A stretch of DNA of 61,855 bases, taken from contig NZ_KE384139.1 of NCBI RefSeq assembly GCF_000424145.1, forward strand, positions 57,298 to 119,152, read 5' to 3'. The first letter of the stretch is position 1. Every line of letters starts with the position of its first letter. The notes beneath the pieces were generated by a model. It was not told where the DNA came from. It worked only from the letters and a program-made list of their open reading frames with translations, and searched no databases. The translations under genes and the position numbers were made by a program. This document shows positions 41,410 to 50,401 of the stretch, in pieces. This DNA comes from Butyrivibrio sp. AC2005 (lineage in GTDB: Bacteria > Bacillota > Clostridia > Lachnospirales > Lachnospiraceae).

Positions 41410-44079
41410 TTACCTTCTGATCACATTAAGCAGAATCCTTTTCTGTGAAAGTTTAAACTGAGTACGCTTTTCCACCACATCTCTGCAGTAATCGAGTTTT
41501 TCCTGCATATCGGTTACCATCTTCTCAAGCTCAGTTATAATCGATTCATCCTTTTCTTCTGCAAGAAGGAGGAAGGTGTCCTCTGTCATCTTCATGGATT
41601 TAACAGCAAATAGCTTTTTGTTTTCTTCAATCTCAATTTCATCGGTAAGAATACTGATATCATAAAGTATCATCGGATTGCGGCTTGCAACTACGTCTAT
41701 CTCATCAGCTATACGAATTACAGCTGCAAGGTAGGGAAGACACACAGTATTTCCGTTAGGAAGTTTATAATCGGCCGGATATTCCCTCTCATCAAAGAGA
41801 TCTGTCTTCCTGTGGCCTCGCGCTATCTGCTTAATGGCATGCACATGTTCAGGAGATGGAATATCATACAAATCAGCATATTTTTCTATATAAAGCGCAC
41901 TAAATTCATGATGATACTTTCTCACAAAATCAGCCTTCGTATCATTTGGATGCTCCTCAAAATAATAATCTGCACCCATTTTTTTACTGAATTCTTCATA
42001 GTCCTTATCACTTATTCCCATTCCAACATCATGAAGATAGCATGCTGCCAAAAGAATATAGATTTCATCAGCATTAAGCTTCTCTATCTGCTTTTCACCA
42101 ATAATGCGGTTGCAGGCATCTATCACCGTAAGACTATGCAGCTCAGTATGATCTGTGTACTCCGGAAAAATGGCTTTGTACCTTGACAGAACATTTTGCA
42201 TAACTAATACCAAATCCTTAAATCTGCTATGCAAATCCTTATCCATCTTTAGCAATGTCTTTTCAAGAAGAAAATCGTTTGACTCCAGAGAAGCAAGATT
42301 GTCTTCTTTAATCTCGATAGTAAGGACATTTAACCCCAATAGATTCTGATAGTTGACATCGCTTGCAATTTTCTGAACCATCCTGATTCCGATATTATTA
42401 GTCTCTTCATTTGCCGTTAAAAGCTCTGCCATCTCTACGGGGTCAAAAGGCATACAATCATCCTTAATCCTAAGAAGAATATCTCCCCTCTTGTAAATAG
42501 TCTTGATATTCAAGGCATGCTTTTTATTATCGGCAGAAAAGCCATGCCTTACAACATTTCCTGCCATCTCCTCAAGACTAAGCGCAGAGTACATCGCTGC
42601 CTTTTTTCCTATGCCATGTTTCTCGCAGAACTGCTGAACCTTCTCTGAAGAATCAGCAACGTCGTTCATATCACGTATCGGAAGATCAAGTGAATCCTCA
42701 GGAGCCGCACCAAAGTCAGGCTTTATGAACAGCACCTCATCCATGTTTCGCGGTAAGCGCTTCCAATATATTATGGAATATAGAGGAACTGTAAGAAGCG
42801 TCAATATAATTCCTATGGGATTGGCAAGCCACACACCTAAAGCTCCCATAACCGGGGCAAGAATAACTGCAGGAATAAGCATGGAGAAAAATCCGTCAAA
42901 TACCGACTGGATATTCACGAAAAGGAAATGCCCTGTTGCCTGCAGGTAATTGGTCGCAACCTGACACATAAGAATAAGAGGTATACAAAAAGCATAAATG
43001 ACAAATAGCTGATAGGTAAGATGATATACATTTGAATTCTTATCACTGAAAAAAATACTTGTAATAAATGGCGAAGCAAGAACGATAATAGCTGCAACAA
43101 TGACCGAAAGACCCAGTCCCTTTGTCATAGCAATTTTAATTATCTTCTTCATTGAGTCCTTGTCCTCTTCACCTACGAAGACACTTACAAGCATTCGAAC
43201 AATGGAACCGTTCCCCAGACAAAAGGCAAGAAAAATACCCGATACCATACTAAATGAAGCCTGTGCAGAAAGTCCGTCATTTCCTGCATATGTAAGCAAA
43301 ATTCTGTTCAAAATAACATTACGTACAGAAAGGCAGAAAACAAGAAGTGCCCCGGGAACACCAATACCAATCAGCTTTATCAGATCGCTCCATAAGACAT
43401 TTTTAATGTTGTAAGTTAGCTGTGCCTTGGAAGTAAAATAATACGGCACAAGAATAATGAAATAGACAAAGTTACTTATGGTTGTAGCAAGGGCAAGTCC
43501 CCAGACTCCAAGCTTAAAAACTGCAACTAGAAGAACATCCAGCACTACATTAGAGATTATCATTCCGGCTATACCTACATATCCCCTGCTATTTTGCCTC
43601 TCCATCTGCAGAAATGATGCCAACTGCTGTGAAAGAAGCATGGGAATTATTCCAAAGGAATAACCGACTATATATGTAGAGAGGCTTTGTTTAAGTGAAT
43701 CATTGGCACCGAGGAAAGTCGCTAACTGCGAAGGAATTAAAAGACATAACCCGGAAAAAGCAACACCAATTATAATGCAAACGGTAATATTAAGTGAAAA
43801 GATTCCTTTGGTATCTTCCAGATTACCCTTGCCCATATATATGCCGCAAAGCACTGTAGAACCACCTAAAATGACAGAGGATAACGCCAGAATTATCTGA
43901 ATTACAGGAAAGAATAATCCTATAACTCCAACCGTCGATGCATCTATGAATCTTCCTGCCATAGCACCATCAACTATGGAATTTATAGATCCCATGGCGA
44001 AAATAAGAATTTGAACCGGAAGCATACTGAAGAACAGTCTTGATAAAAGATCACCCGGTGTTTTAGATTTGCCACTCAT
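41410..44079 (-). CDS. Three-part fusion: MATE transporter, RsbW/SpoIIAB-like ATPase and HD domain
   Basis: Protein of 889 residues. Residues 1-445 are a full MATE transporter with 12 helices (GSINSIVDGAMAGRFIDAST; second half near IKLIGIGVPGALLVF). Residues about 470-592 are a GHKL ATPase of the anti-sigma kinase type: LSLEEMAGNVVRHGF (N box), RIKDDCMPFDP (G1-like) and NNIGIRMVQKIASDVNY (G2). Residues about 620-800 are an HD domain: YLHDVGMGISDKD, YHHEFSALYI and RIADEIDVV. A coiled-coil tail follows. The frame is unbroken. I chose the ATG at 44079, using the end of a dispersed repeat (GATGAGGGGG) as ribosome-binding site. Function is unknown; signalling linked to transport is inferred. Confidence 0.9.
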   Translation of the reverse strand: MSGKSKTPGDLLSRLFFSMLPVQILIFAMGSINSIVDGAMAGRFIDASTVGVIGLFFPVIQIILALSSVILGGSTVLCGIYMGKGNLEDTKGIFSLNITVCIIIGVAFSGLCLLIPSQLATFLGANDSLKQSLSTYIVGYSFGIIPMLLSQQLASFLQMERQNSRGYVGIAGMIISNVVLDVLLVAVFKLGVWGLALATTISNFVYFIILVPYYFTSKAQLTYNIKNVLWSDLIKLIGIGVPGALLVFCLSVRNVILNRILLTYAGNDGLSAQASFSMVSGIFLAFCLGNGSIVRMLVSVFVGEEDKDSMKKIIKIAMTKGLGLSVIVAAIIVLASPFITSIFFSDKNSNVYHLTYQLFVIYAFCIPLILMCQVATNYLQATGHFLFVNIQSVFDGFFSMLIPAVILAPVMGALGVWLANPIGIILTLLTVPLYSIIYWKRLPRNMDEVLFIKPDFGAAPEDSLDLPIRDMNDVADSSEKVQQFCEKHGIGKKAAMYSALSLEEMAGNVVRHGFSADNKKHALNIKTIYKRGDILLRIKDDCMPFDPVEMAELLTANEETNNIGIRMVQKIASDVNYQNLLGLNVLTIEIKEDNLASLESNDFLLEKTLLKMDKDLHSRFKDLVLVMQNVLSRYKAIFPEYTDHTELHSLTVIDACNRIIGEKQIEKLNADEIYILLAACYLHDVGMGISDKDYEEFSKKMGADYYFEEHPNDTKADFVRKYHHEFSALYIEKYADLYDIPSPEHVHAIKQIARGHRKTDLFDEREYPADYKLPNGNTVCLPYLAAVIRIADEIDVVASRNPMILYDISILTDEIEIEENKKLFAVKSMKMTEDTFLLLAEEKDESIITELEKMVTDMQEKLDYCRDVVEKRTQFKLSQKRILLNVIRR

Positions 44080-44084
44080 AGAAT

Positions 44085-44133
44085 CCCCCTCATCCGGCGC
44101 CTCGCTCAACCTTCCACAAAAAAGGGAAGGCTT
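44085..44133 (-). repeat. Dispersed palindromic element, diverged (copy 5)
   Basis: Minus strand: AAGCCTTCCCTTTTTTGTGG then AAGG and GAGCGAGGCGCC (a decayed second stem), then GGATGAGGGGG, 7 bases before the ATG of the MATE fusion. The two stems are weaker than in other copies, but the terminal block is intact. Confidence 0.75.
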
Positions 44134-44263
44134 TATTTCAACACACTAAAAAGAGCCTAATACTCATAAAAATCCATTTACAATTTATCATATTAGAAAT
44201 GATGGATTTTCTAAATTTCGTATAAAAAAACTATGAGCAACTATTTTATAATTAATTGAAAAA

Positions 44264-44286
44264 CCGGTAGCCATATGACTACCGGT
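44264..44286 (-). terminator. Terminator of the HU gene
   Basis: ACCGGTAG / CTACCGGT with a 7-base loop, followed on the minus strand by TTTTTC. Confidence 0.8.
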
Positions 44287-44304
44287 CTCTTATTTCGTGA
44301 AAAA

Positions 44305-44583
44305 TTATTTCTTATTAACAAGATCCTTAAGTGCCTTACCAGCCTTGAACTTAGGAGCTACAGAAGCGGGAATCTTGATGCTCTCGCCTGTCTGAGGGTT
44401 CTTACCTGTTCTTGCTGCTCTCTTTGTGGTCTCGAATGTACCAAAGCCAACAAGCTGAACCTTATCCTTTTTCTTAAGCTGCTTTGAAACAACATCAACA
44501 AAAGCCTTTACAGCCTTCTCAGAATCCTTCTTGGAAAGACCTGTCTCCTTTGCGATTGCTTCTACTAATTCTGTCTTGTTCAT
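44305..44583 (-). CDS. hup: HU family DNA-binding protein
   Basis: Histone-like protein of 92 residues. MNKTELVEAIAKETGLSKKD begins the helical dimer part; GFGTFETTKRAARTG with KNPQTGESIKIPAS is the DNA-binding arm, including the conserved Pro in NPQTG. Normal length for HU. A longer frame to 44655 is rejected because GGAGGAAAA lies correctly before the ATG at 44583. Confidence 0.95.
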   Translation of the reverse strand: MNKTELVEAIAKETGLSKKDSEKAVKAFVDVVSKQLKKKDKVQLVGFGTFETTKRAARTGKNPQTGESIKIPASVAPKFKAGKALKDLVNKK

Positions 44584-44781
44584 ATTATTTTTCCTCCAAT
44601 AATAAGAAAATTTAACTACATTGACTATACTAGCACCCGAAATGCCGAAAAACAAGCCTTTTTTGTCAAATAATGTCGAAATTTTCCGTATTTAAGCCTT
44701 TTTTGGTGATATGTATCAAAAAAATCTGATTATTCTTGTGAAAATCAGATATTGAAAGTTACAAATCAAGGTGATAGGCGG

Positions 44782-46203
44782 TTATTCACGACCACTCCAG
44801 CAATAAGTACAGAGTTTGCAAGGTTCCATAGGAATCGCCTCAACCATATCGTCCAGTCTGTGGTAATGAAGCGAAGTAAAGTTAAGCTCCTTCCTTATTT
44901 CTTCAAGCATAGCTTCATACTGCGGTGAGTCAGGATCTGTGTATTTTTTTACAGTCTCCTCTCCCGGCTTCGGATAGCCCTCAAGCTTTTCTATTACACG
45001 TCTTGTAATAAGCTCCATCTCCGAATTGGATCTGGAGAAATTGAGGTATTTACATCCATAGATAAGCGGCGGACATGCAGGTCTTATATGTACCTCTTTT
45101 GCTCCGCTCTTATATAAAAATTCTGTGGTCTCACGAAGCTGTGTTCCGCGTACGATTGAGTCATCAATAAGAAGAAGGCTCTGATTATTGATAAGCTGAT
45201 TAACCGGAATAAGCTTCATCTTGGCTATCAGATCACGCCTTGACTGAACTGTTGGCATAAATGATCTGGGCCAGGTTGGTGTATATTTTACAAAGGGTCT
45301 TGAATATGGAATTCCCGATGCGTTGGAATAGCCGATGGCATGAGCAACACCGGAATCCGGAACTCCCGCTACAAGATCGGGATGGAGGCCTCTTTGCATG
45401 TCACGCTGGGCAAGCTTCCTGCCACAGCCATATCTCATATTTTCAACATTAAGTCCTTCGTAACAGGATGCTGGGAATCCATAATAAATCCACAGGAATG
45501 TACAGATTCGCATGTCATCAAAGGCAGGAGCAACTATCTCAACGCTCTCAGGCGTTATGAATGCTATCTCCCCCGGTCCCAGTTCCTTGTAGGGATCATA
45601 GCCAAGGTTCAGATAAGAAAAGCTCTCAAAGCATACGCAGTATCCCTCATCCTTATGGCCTATCTGAACAGGAGTCCTTCCGTATCGGTCTCTTGCTGCA
45701 TAAATCCCCTCAGGTGTCATGAGAAGCAGGGTCATGGAACCCTTTATTATTTCCTGAGCGTAGCGTATTCCTTCCACAATAGTAACCTTCTGGTTAATAA
45801 TGGAAGCCACCAGCTCTGTAGGGTTAATATCTCCTCCGCTCATCTCAAGGAAATGAGATCTGTTGTCAGCAAAGAGCTTATTTGTAATCTCTTCAATATT
45901 GTTGATCTTACCTACTGTTGTAATAGCGTAGGTGCCGTGATGAGAACGAACGATTAGCGGCTGTGGCTCAAAATCAGAAATACAGCCAATACCAAGATGT
46001 CCTTCCATCCTTAGCATGTCCTCTTCAAATTTAGGTCTGAAATATGACCTCTCTATGTTGTGTATGGAACGATCAAAGCCTTTTTTTCTGTCATAGACTG
46101 CAAGGCCCGCACGGCGAGTGCCGAGATGAGAATGGTAGTCTGTTCCGTAAAACAGATCGAAAACTGCGCTGTCACGCGATGCTACGCCAAAAAAACCACC
46201 CAT
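44782..46203 (-). CDS. PurF-like amidophosphoribosyltransferase lacking the N-terminal cysteine
   Basis: Protein of 473 residues. The class II glutamine amidotransferase part (1-230) starts MGGFFGVASRD where true PurF has Met-Cys-Gly; the nucleophilic cysteine is glycine. The phosphoribosyltransferase part is intact, with the PRPP motif LLLIDDSIVRGTQ near 345. The C-terminal CKLCTYCW matches the position of Fe-S ligands in Bacillus PurF. YHSHLGTRRAGLAVYD and later segments show clear PurF ancestry. It could use ammonia, take another nucleophile, or be regulatory. No purine genes adjoin it. Family assignment is sure; function is not. Confidence 0.85.
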   Translation of the reverse strand: MGGFFGVASRDSAVFDLFYGTDYHSHLGTRRAGLAVYDRKKGFDRSIHNIERSYFRPKFEEDMLRMEGHLGIGCISDFEPQPLIVRSHHGTYAITTVGKINNIEEITNKLFADNRSHFLEMSGGDINPTELVASIINQKVTIVEGIRYAQEIIKGSMTLLLMTPEGIYAARDRYGRTPVQIGHKDEGYCVCFESFSYLNLGYDPYKELGPGEIAFITPESVEIVAPAFDDMRICTFLWIYYGFPASCYEGLNVENMRYGCGRKLAQRDMQRGLHPDLVAGVPDSGVAHAIGYSNASGIPYSRPFVKYTPTWPRSFMPTVQSRRDLIAKMKLIPVNQLINNQSLLLIDDSIVRGTQLRETTEFLYKSGAKEVHIRPACPPLIYGCKYLNFSRSNSEMELITRRVIEKLEGYPKPGEETVKKYTDPDSPQYEAMLEEIRKELNFTSLHYHRLDDMVEAIPMEPCKLCTYCWSGRE

Positions 46204-46233
46204 GGAAACCTCCCTGAAAAATGATTATCATAT

Positions 46234-46246
46234 GAACTATACGTTC
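46234..46246. promoter_or_regulatory. Small dyad GAAC-TATAC-GTTC upstream of the PurF-like gene
   Basis: A 4+4 dyad 31 bases before the PurF-like ATG; possible operator, also resembles half of a PurBox by eye. Weak. Confidence 0.2.
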
Positions 46247-46300
46247 TACATGATAACATATTGGAGGCACCATGTGTGGTAATTTTTTGGGAAGGCATCA

Positions 46301-47419
46301 TTAAAGTATATCGTTACGCTTTACATAAGCAGGTGTGACGGAATCAGATACAATTTTCTTCACATGTCTGATATCAGCCCACTTATCGATTACCGCATTC
46401 TCGATATAAACGCCATCTCCGATGTTGTTGTAGGCAAGGACAATGGAGTTTTTAACCACTGCGCCTTTTCCTATGTGAACATTTCGTCCGATGATGGAAT
46501 TTTCTACTGTACCCTCGATGAGGCCTGCGTTACATATCATTGAGTTAGTGACCTTGGAGCCACGGAAATACTGTGTCGGGCAGGCATCGGTAGTCTTGGT
46601 GTAAATAGGCCACTCAGGTCTGAAGAACTCCATAGCTGTGGCATAATTAAGAAGTTCCATATTTGCTCTGTAATAATCATCAAGACTTGTTATCGCTGCA
46701 AAGAAGCCTTTGTGCTGAAATCCTCTTACATCAAGATCCTTACAGGATATTGCAATCATATCAGCAAGTGAATATGCTGAGGATTCTTTTCTGGACTTCT
46801 TGATGAGATCAATAAATATCTCCTTCTTCATAACATAGGTATCCATGCTTATATTCTTTTCTTTGGCAGTACCCATGTTTCTCTCAAGAGATTCAACGCC
46901 CTTCTGTTTGTTAAGCGTTACCACATTACATGCTCTGTAGTATTCCTTTGCCTGATCAACCTTGTGATAAAGCAGTGTTATATCTGTTCCGGATTCTACA
47001 TGAGCATCAAGAAGTGCCTGATAGTCCTGTTTGTAAATCATATAGCTCGGTGCGATCACAACATATTCCTGTGACATACGCTCAATCTGCTCAATATTTT
47101 CAATATAAGCATTGATATCAGTATTGTAAATTGAGCTGGCACCATTGTTCTGTGTAAAGAACATCTGAATAGCGCCGCGTTTGGAGTTGATGTTGTAATG
47201 GCGTCCGGATCCGATATGCTCCACTATAGATCTGGGTCTGCTGTTTAAGCATACCTGAATCTTGTCAAAACCACTGTTGCTCATATTGGAGATAGGGAAA
47301 TCAATAACCCTGAATCTTCCAAGAAATGAAAAAGCTCCGATAGGTCTGTAATCATGAAGACCTTCAACACGAATATAATTTGCGGCGGAATTGATCACGC
47401 CAAATGCTTTATTTGCCAT
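46301..47419 (-). CDS. glgD: Glucose-1-phosphate adenylyltransferase subunit GlgD
   Basis: Protein of 372 residues related to ADP-glucose pyrophosphorylase, the regulatory or second subunit in Firmicutes. It has the nucleotidyltransferase fold without the full catalytic GGxGxRL motif (the start reads VINSAANYIRVEGLHD) and ends in a left-handed beta-helix (IGKGAVVKNSIVLAYNNIGD). Its ATG overlaps the glgC stop in TAATG, so the two are coupled and presumably form a heteromer for glycogen synthesis. Confidence 0.93.
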   Translation of the reverse strand: MANKAFGVINSAANYIRVEGLHDYRPIGAFSFLGRFRVIDFPISNMSNSGFDKIQVCLNSRPRSIVEHIGSGRHYNINSKRGAIQMFFTQNNGASSIYNTDINAYIENIEQIERMSQEYVVIAPSYMIYKQDYQALLDAHVESGTDITLLYHKVDQAKEYYRACNVVTLNKQKGVESLERNMGTAKEKNISMDTYVMKKEIFIDLIKKSRKESSAYSLADMIAISCKDLDVRGFQHKGFFAAITSLDDYYRANMELLNYATAMEFFRPEWPIYTKTTDACPTQYFRGSKVTNSMICNAGLIEGTVENSIIGRNVHIGKGAVVKNSIVLAYNNIGDGVYIENAVIDKWADIRHVKKIVSDSVTPAYVKRNDIL

Positions 47420-48561
47420 TATTTATCATCCCCCTTTACATTTTTTGCAACAAGGAGGATTTCTTCACTGTCCTGGCTTCCGACAACAGCATTTTTACCT
47501 ATGCGTACCCCCTCTGCCACAAGGGCTCTGGTAACTTTGGCGCCTTCAAGTACCGCTACTCCGGGCATAAGAACAGAGTCAACAACCTTCGCTCCGGGAC
47601 CAACCTTGGCACCTGCAAAGATAACCGAGTTTTTAACCTCTCCTCCGATAGCTGAACCCTGATTAATATAGGCTCTGTCAATCTTTGCACAATCTGCAAT
47701 ATACGCAGGTGTCATACCGACATCCTCTGTATAAATCTTCCAGGAGGTATCGTTAAGATTAAGCTCATTCTCACTATCAAGAAGATCCATATTGGCTTCC
47801 CAAAGAGAATCGATTGTTCCCACATCCTTCCAGTAGCCGGAGAATTCATAGGCATAAAGTCCCTTCCCCTCATTAAGCATTACCGGAATAAAATCCTTAC
47901 CAAAATCATGGCTGGAATCAGGATTCTTCATATCCTCTATGAGCATCTTGCGCATAGTCTTCCAGTTAAATATATAGATACCCATTGAAGCAAGATTACT
48001 CTTAGGCTTTGCAGGTTTTTCCTCAAATTCTATAATACGTCCGCTCTTATCTGTATTCATAATACCAAAGCGGCTTGCTTCCTTCTTAGGAACACCTCTT
48101 ACAGCTATAGTAGCATCTGCCTTATGCTCTTTATGGAATCTGAGCATCTTATCATAATTCATTTTGTAAATGTGATCTCCGGAAAGAACAAGCAAATACT
48201 CCGGATCGTAAGCATCGATAAAATCGATGTTCTGAGAAATGGCATCAGCTGTTCCACGATAAACATCAAGACCGGAATCAGCTTTTTCTCTGGGCGTTAA
48301 TACGAAGACACCACTGTCCTTTGTATCAAGTCCCCAGCGTCCGCCGGCAGCCACATAGCTGTTCAGAAGAACAGATTCATATTGTGTAAGTACTCCTACG
48401 ATATCTATTCCACTGTTTGCACAGTTACTCAGCGGAAAATCTATAATTCTATACTTACCGCCATAAGCGACAGCCGGTTTAGCAACCTTATTTGTAAGCT
48501 CGTGTAATCTACTGCCTCTACCGCCGGCAAGAATCATAGCTAGCATGTTTGTTTGAGCCAT
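47419..48561 (-). CDS. glgC: Glucose-1-phosphate adenylyltransferase GlgC
   Basis: Catalytic subunit of 380 residues. AMILAGGRGSRLHELTNKVA, PLSNCANSGI, YRGTADAIS, LVLSGDHIYKMNYD and EFEEKPAKPKS are the standard catalytic motifs; a C-terminal hexapeptide-repeat beta-helix follows. It makes ADP-glucose from ATP and glucose-1-phosphate, the first step of bacterial glycogen synthesis. GAGGGGG stands 6 bases before the ATG. Other glg genes are not in this window. Confidence 0.96.
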   Translation of the reverse strand: MAQTNMLAMILAGGRGSRLHELTNKVAKPAVAYGGKYRIIDFPLSNCANSGIDIVGVLTQYESVLLNSYVAAGGRWGLDTKDSGVFVLTPREKADSGLDVYRGTADAISQNIDFIDAYDPEYLLVLSGDHIYKMNYDKMLRFHKEHKADATIAVRGVPKKEASRFGIMNTDKSGRIIEFEEKPAKPKSNLASMGIYIFNWKTMRKMLIEDMKNPDSSHDFGKDFIPVMLNEGKGLYAYEFSGYWKDVGTIDSLWEANMDLLDSENELNLNDTSWKIYTEDVGMTPAYIADCAKIDRAYINQGSAIGGEVKNSVIFAGAKVGPGAKVVDSVLMPGVAVLEGAKVTRALVAEGVRIGKNAVVGSQDSEEILLVAKNVKGDDK

Positions 48562-48696
48562 ATTTAACCCCCTCTTTTTTCATATTTTATAGATATTATA
48601 ATATTAAGCGTTATGCACAATATTTTCAAGAAAAAATACAGCATTTAGGGGAATTTTCACCGAAAGCCATCTGCTTTTTTTGTAAAAAACCCGTTA

Positions 48697-50379
48697 TTAT
48701 TTATAGAGTGCATCTATCTGCTCTTGAATTGCCGCCGTAACATCATCAATACCCTCCAGCGCCAGCTCTTTCTGCATCTCCTCAATAACGCTCTCTGCTG
48801 TTCCGTTATATTTTCCAAACGAAATCTGTTTCATATAGTTTCCGTATATGTCATTGCACTTCTGAATCTTTGTTTCCAGTTCAGTCTCATCAGGTACAAA
48901 TTGCCCGTACGGATAATCATACTTTTTCTTTTCATAGAGTGTGTATAGTTCATCGACAGTATCCCAATTGGTTTCTGCATCGCGTATCTCAAGGTCATCA
49001 TTTCTGCCCCACCAGAAATTAGTCATATCATATATGCTATCTGTTTCAGGGTTAAAGCCTTCAGGTTTTACTCTTAAACCTTCCTCATTGATGATGTATG
49101 AGATTCCCTCTATTCCATAACAAATAAGTCTGTAGCATTCCTCATCATTTCTCAGCATGTCATAAACCATAAGTGCTCTTTCAGGATTTTTTGACCCTGC
49201 TGATATTGCCATTGCACCATGAGTAATCGTTGCTGAAACAATATTCCCGTTTTCCTGTCCAAAATAGAAGAAACCGGACTCAGCATCAGGGTTGTCCTTA
49301 TATATCAGATTTTCCTCATTATCTGAGCAAAGATTTGCAAAAGTCTGAGAGTGATGCTGTTCTACTGCCACAAGACCCTTGCGGTATTCCTGTCTGTTAT
49401 CGGTATCAGTATTTGTCATGACATTCGAAGGCCATACCCCCATGCTGTCCCATTTTTTCATTAAAGTGGCATATTCTACGAACATGTCAGTATCTTCCAT
49501 AACGGGAACACGTATTGTATATGGGTCATCCATAGTGCCACACCAGAGCTTTTCACTGCCCAGTCCATCAATTGCAACATAGTCAGAATGCGAGGTTATC
49601 CACCCCTGGGTAAGATCATTATAGCGTGAGCCATCAGCATCCCAGATGTATTTTAATTCAGGATGATTAGCCTTTACATATGAAAAGTATTCAGTCAGAT
49701 CCTCCCAACTGGTCACACCCTCATCGAGTCCTGCTTCCCTTGCAAAGTCAAGGCGATAAATAAAGCCATGGTTAGTCCACTGGGTATAGTTATCTTCAGG
49801 GATAAAATAAATCTTGTCATTATACTTACACATATCCCAGTGTTCCTGAGGAACCGTTTCATAGGTTTTGGGAGCATATTTTTTCAGCATACCTTCCGAA
49901 AGCGGAAGAAATGCACCTTTTTTAACACAGCTCCAGCCATCAAGCCAGTCAGTGGAAGCGCCTACAAGATCAACACTGCCATCCGCAAGTAAAACCTTCT
50001 CATTATAGTTCACGAGGAAATTATCCCACGGAACAAAGTCAATGCTTAGCTCCGCATTCAGTTTATCTCCCAATATCTCATTTAGGGATGTAATAGTTTC
50101 ACGAAGTCTCTCTGCAGCTTTTCCCTCAGGTCTGTCCCCAATTGTAAGATAGGTAATGACAACATGCTCTGAAATATCTGCCTGTGAAGTATCAAATTTT
50201 TCCTCTTCTTCAGGCGCTATTGCAATCTCGGAAGCATTAAGAACTTCCTCCGAAGCAACGAAGCCTTCCTCACCCCGGGGATTTTGATTCGCTTCATTTG
50301 AATGGGCAGGTCCGCCACAGCCTGCTCCTTGCGCTATCATAATAAAAGTTAGTATTGTTGCCAGTACCTTTTTTCTCAT
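48697..50379 (-). CDS. ABC transporter solute-binding lipoprotein (sugar type), next to alpha-galactosidase
   Basis: Lipoprotein of about 560 residues with signal peptide (MRKKVLATILTFIMIAQGAG) and lipobox GAGC, then a two-lobed binding domain of the LplA/DUF3502 type (VITYLTIGDRPEGKAAERLR, YNDKIYFIPEDNYTQWTNHG). It begins 22 bases after the alpha-galactosidase stop on the same strand, which suggests uptake of alpha-galactosides. Permease genes are absent between it and glgC, so it probably works with permeases encoded elsewhere. The true start is the ATG at 50379, not the frame start at 50430. Confidence 0.9.
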   Translation of the reverse strand: MRKKVLATILTFIMIAQGAGCGGPAHSNEANQNPRGEEGFVASEEVLNASEIAIAPEEEEKFDTSQADISEHVVITYLTIGDRPEGKAAERLRETITSLNEILGDKLNAELSIDFVPWDNFLVNYNEKVLLADGSVDLVGASTDWLDGWSCVKKGAFLPLSEGMLKKYAPKTYETVPQEHWDMCKYNDKIYFIPEDNYTQWTNHGFIYRLDFAREAGLDEGVTSWEDLTEYFSYVKANHPELKYIWDADGSRYNDLTQGWITSHSDYVAIDGLGSEKLWCGTMDDPYTIRVPVMEDTDMFVEYATLMKKWDSMGVWPSNVMTNTDTDNRQEYRKGLVAVEQHHSQTFANLCSDNEENLIYKDNPDAESGFFYFGQENGNIVSATITHGAMAISAGSKNPERALMVYDMLRNDEECYRLICYGIEGISYIINEEGLRVKPEGFNPETDSIYDMTNFWWGRNDDLEIRDAETNWDTVDELYTLYEKKKYDYPYGQFVPDETELETKIQKCNDIYGNYMKQISFGKYNGTAESVIEEMQKELALEGIDDVTAAIQEQIDALYK

Positions 50380-50401
50380 AGGCACGCCCCTTGACCTTTT
50401 A

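Noticed and set aside
46272..46304. Plus-strand 10-codon frame (MCGNFLGRHH) with GGAGG in front, beginning Met-Cys-Gly next to the cysteine-less PurF-like gene
   Set aside because: Too short, on the opposite strand, and it runs into the end of glgD; the Met-Cys-Gly start is likely chance.
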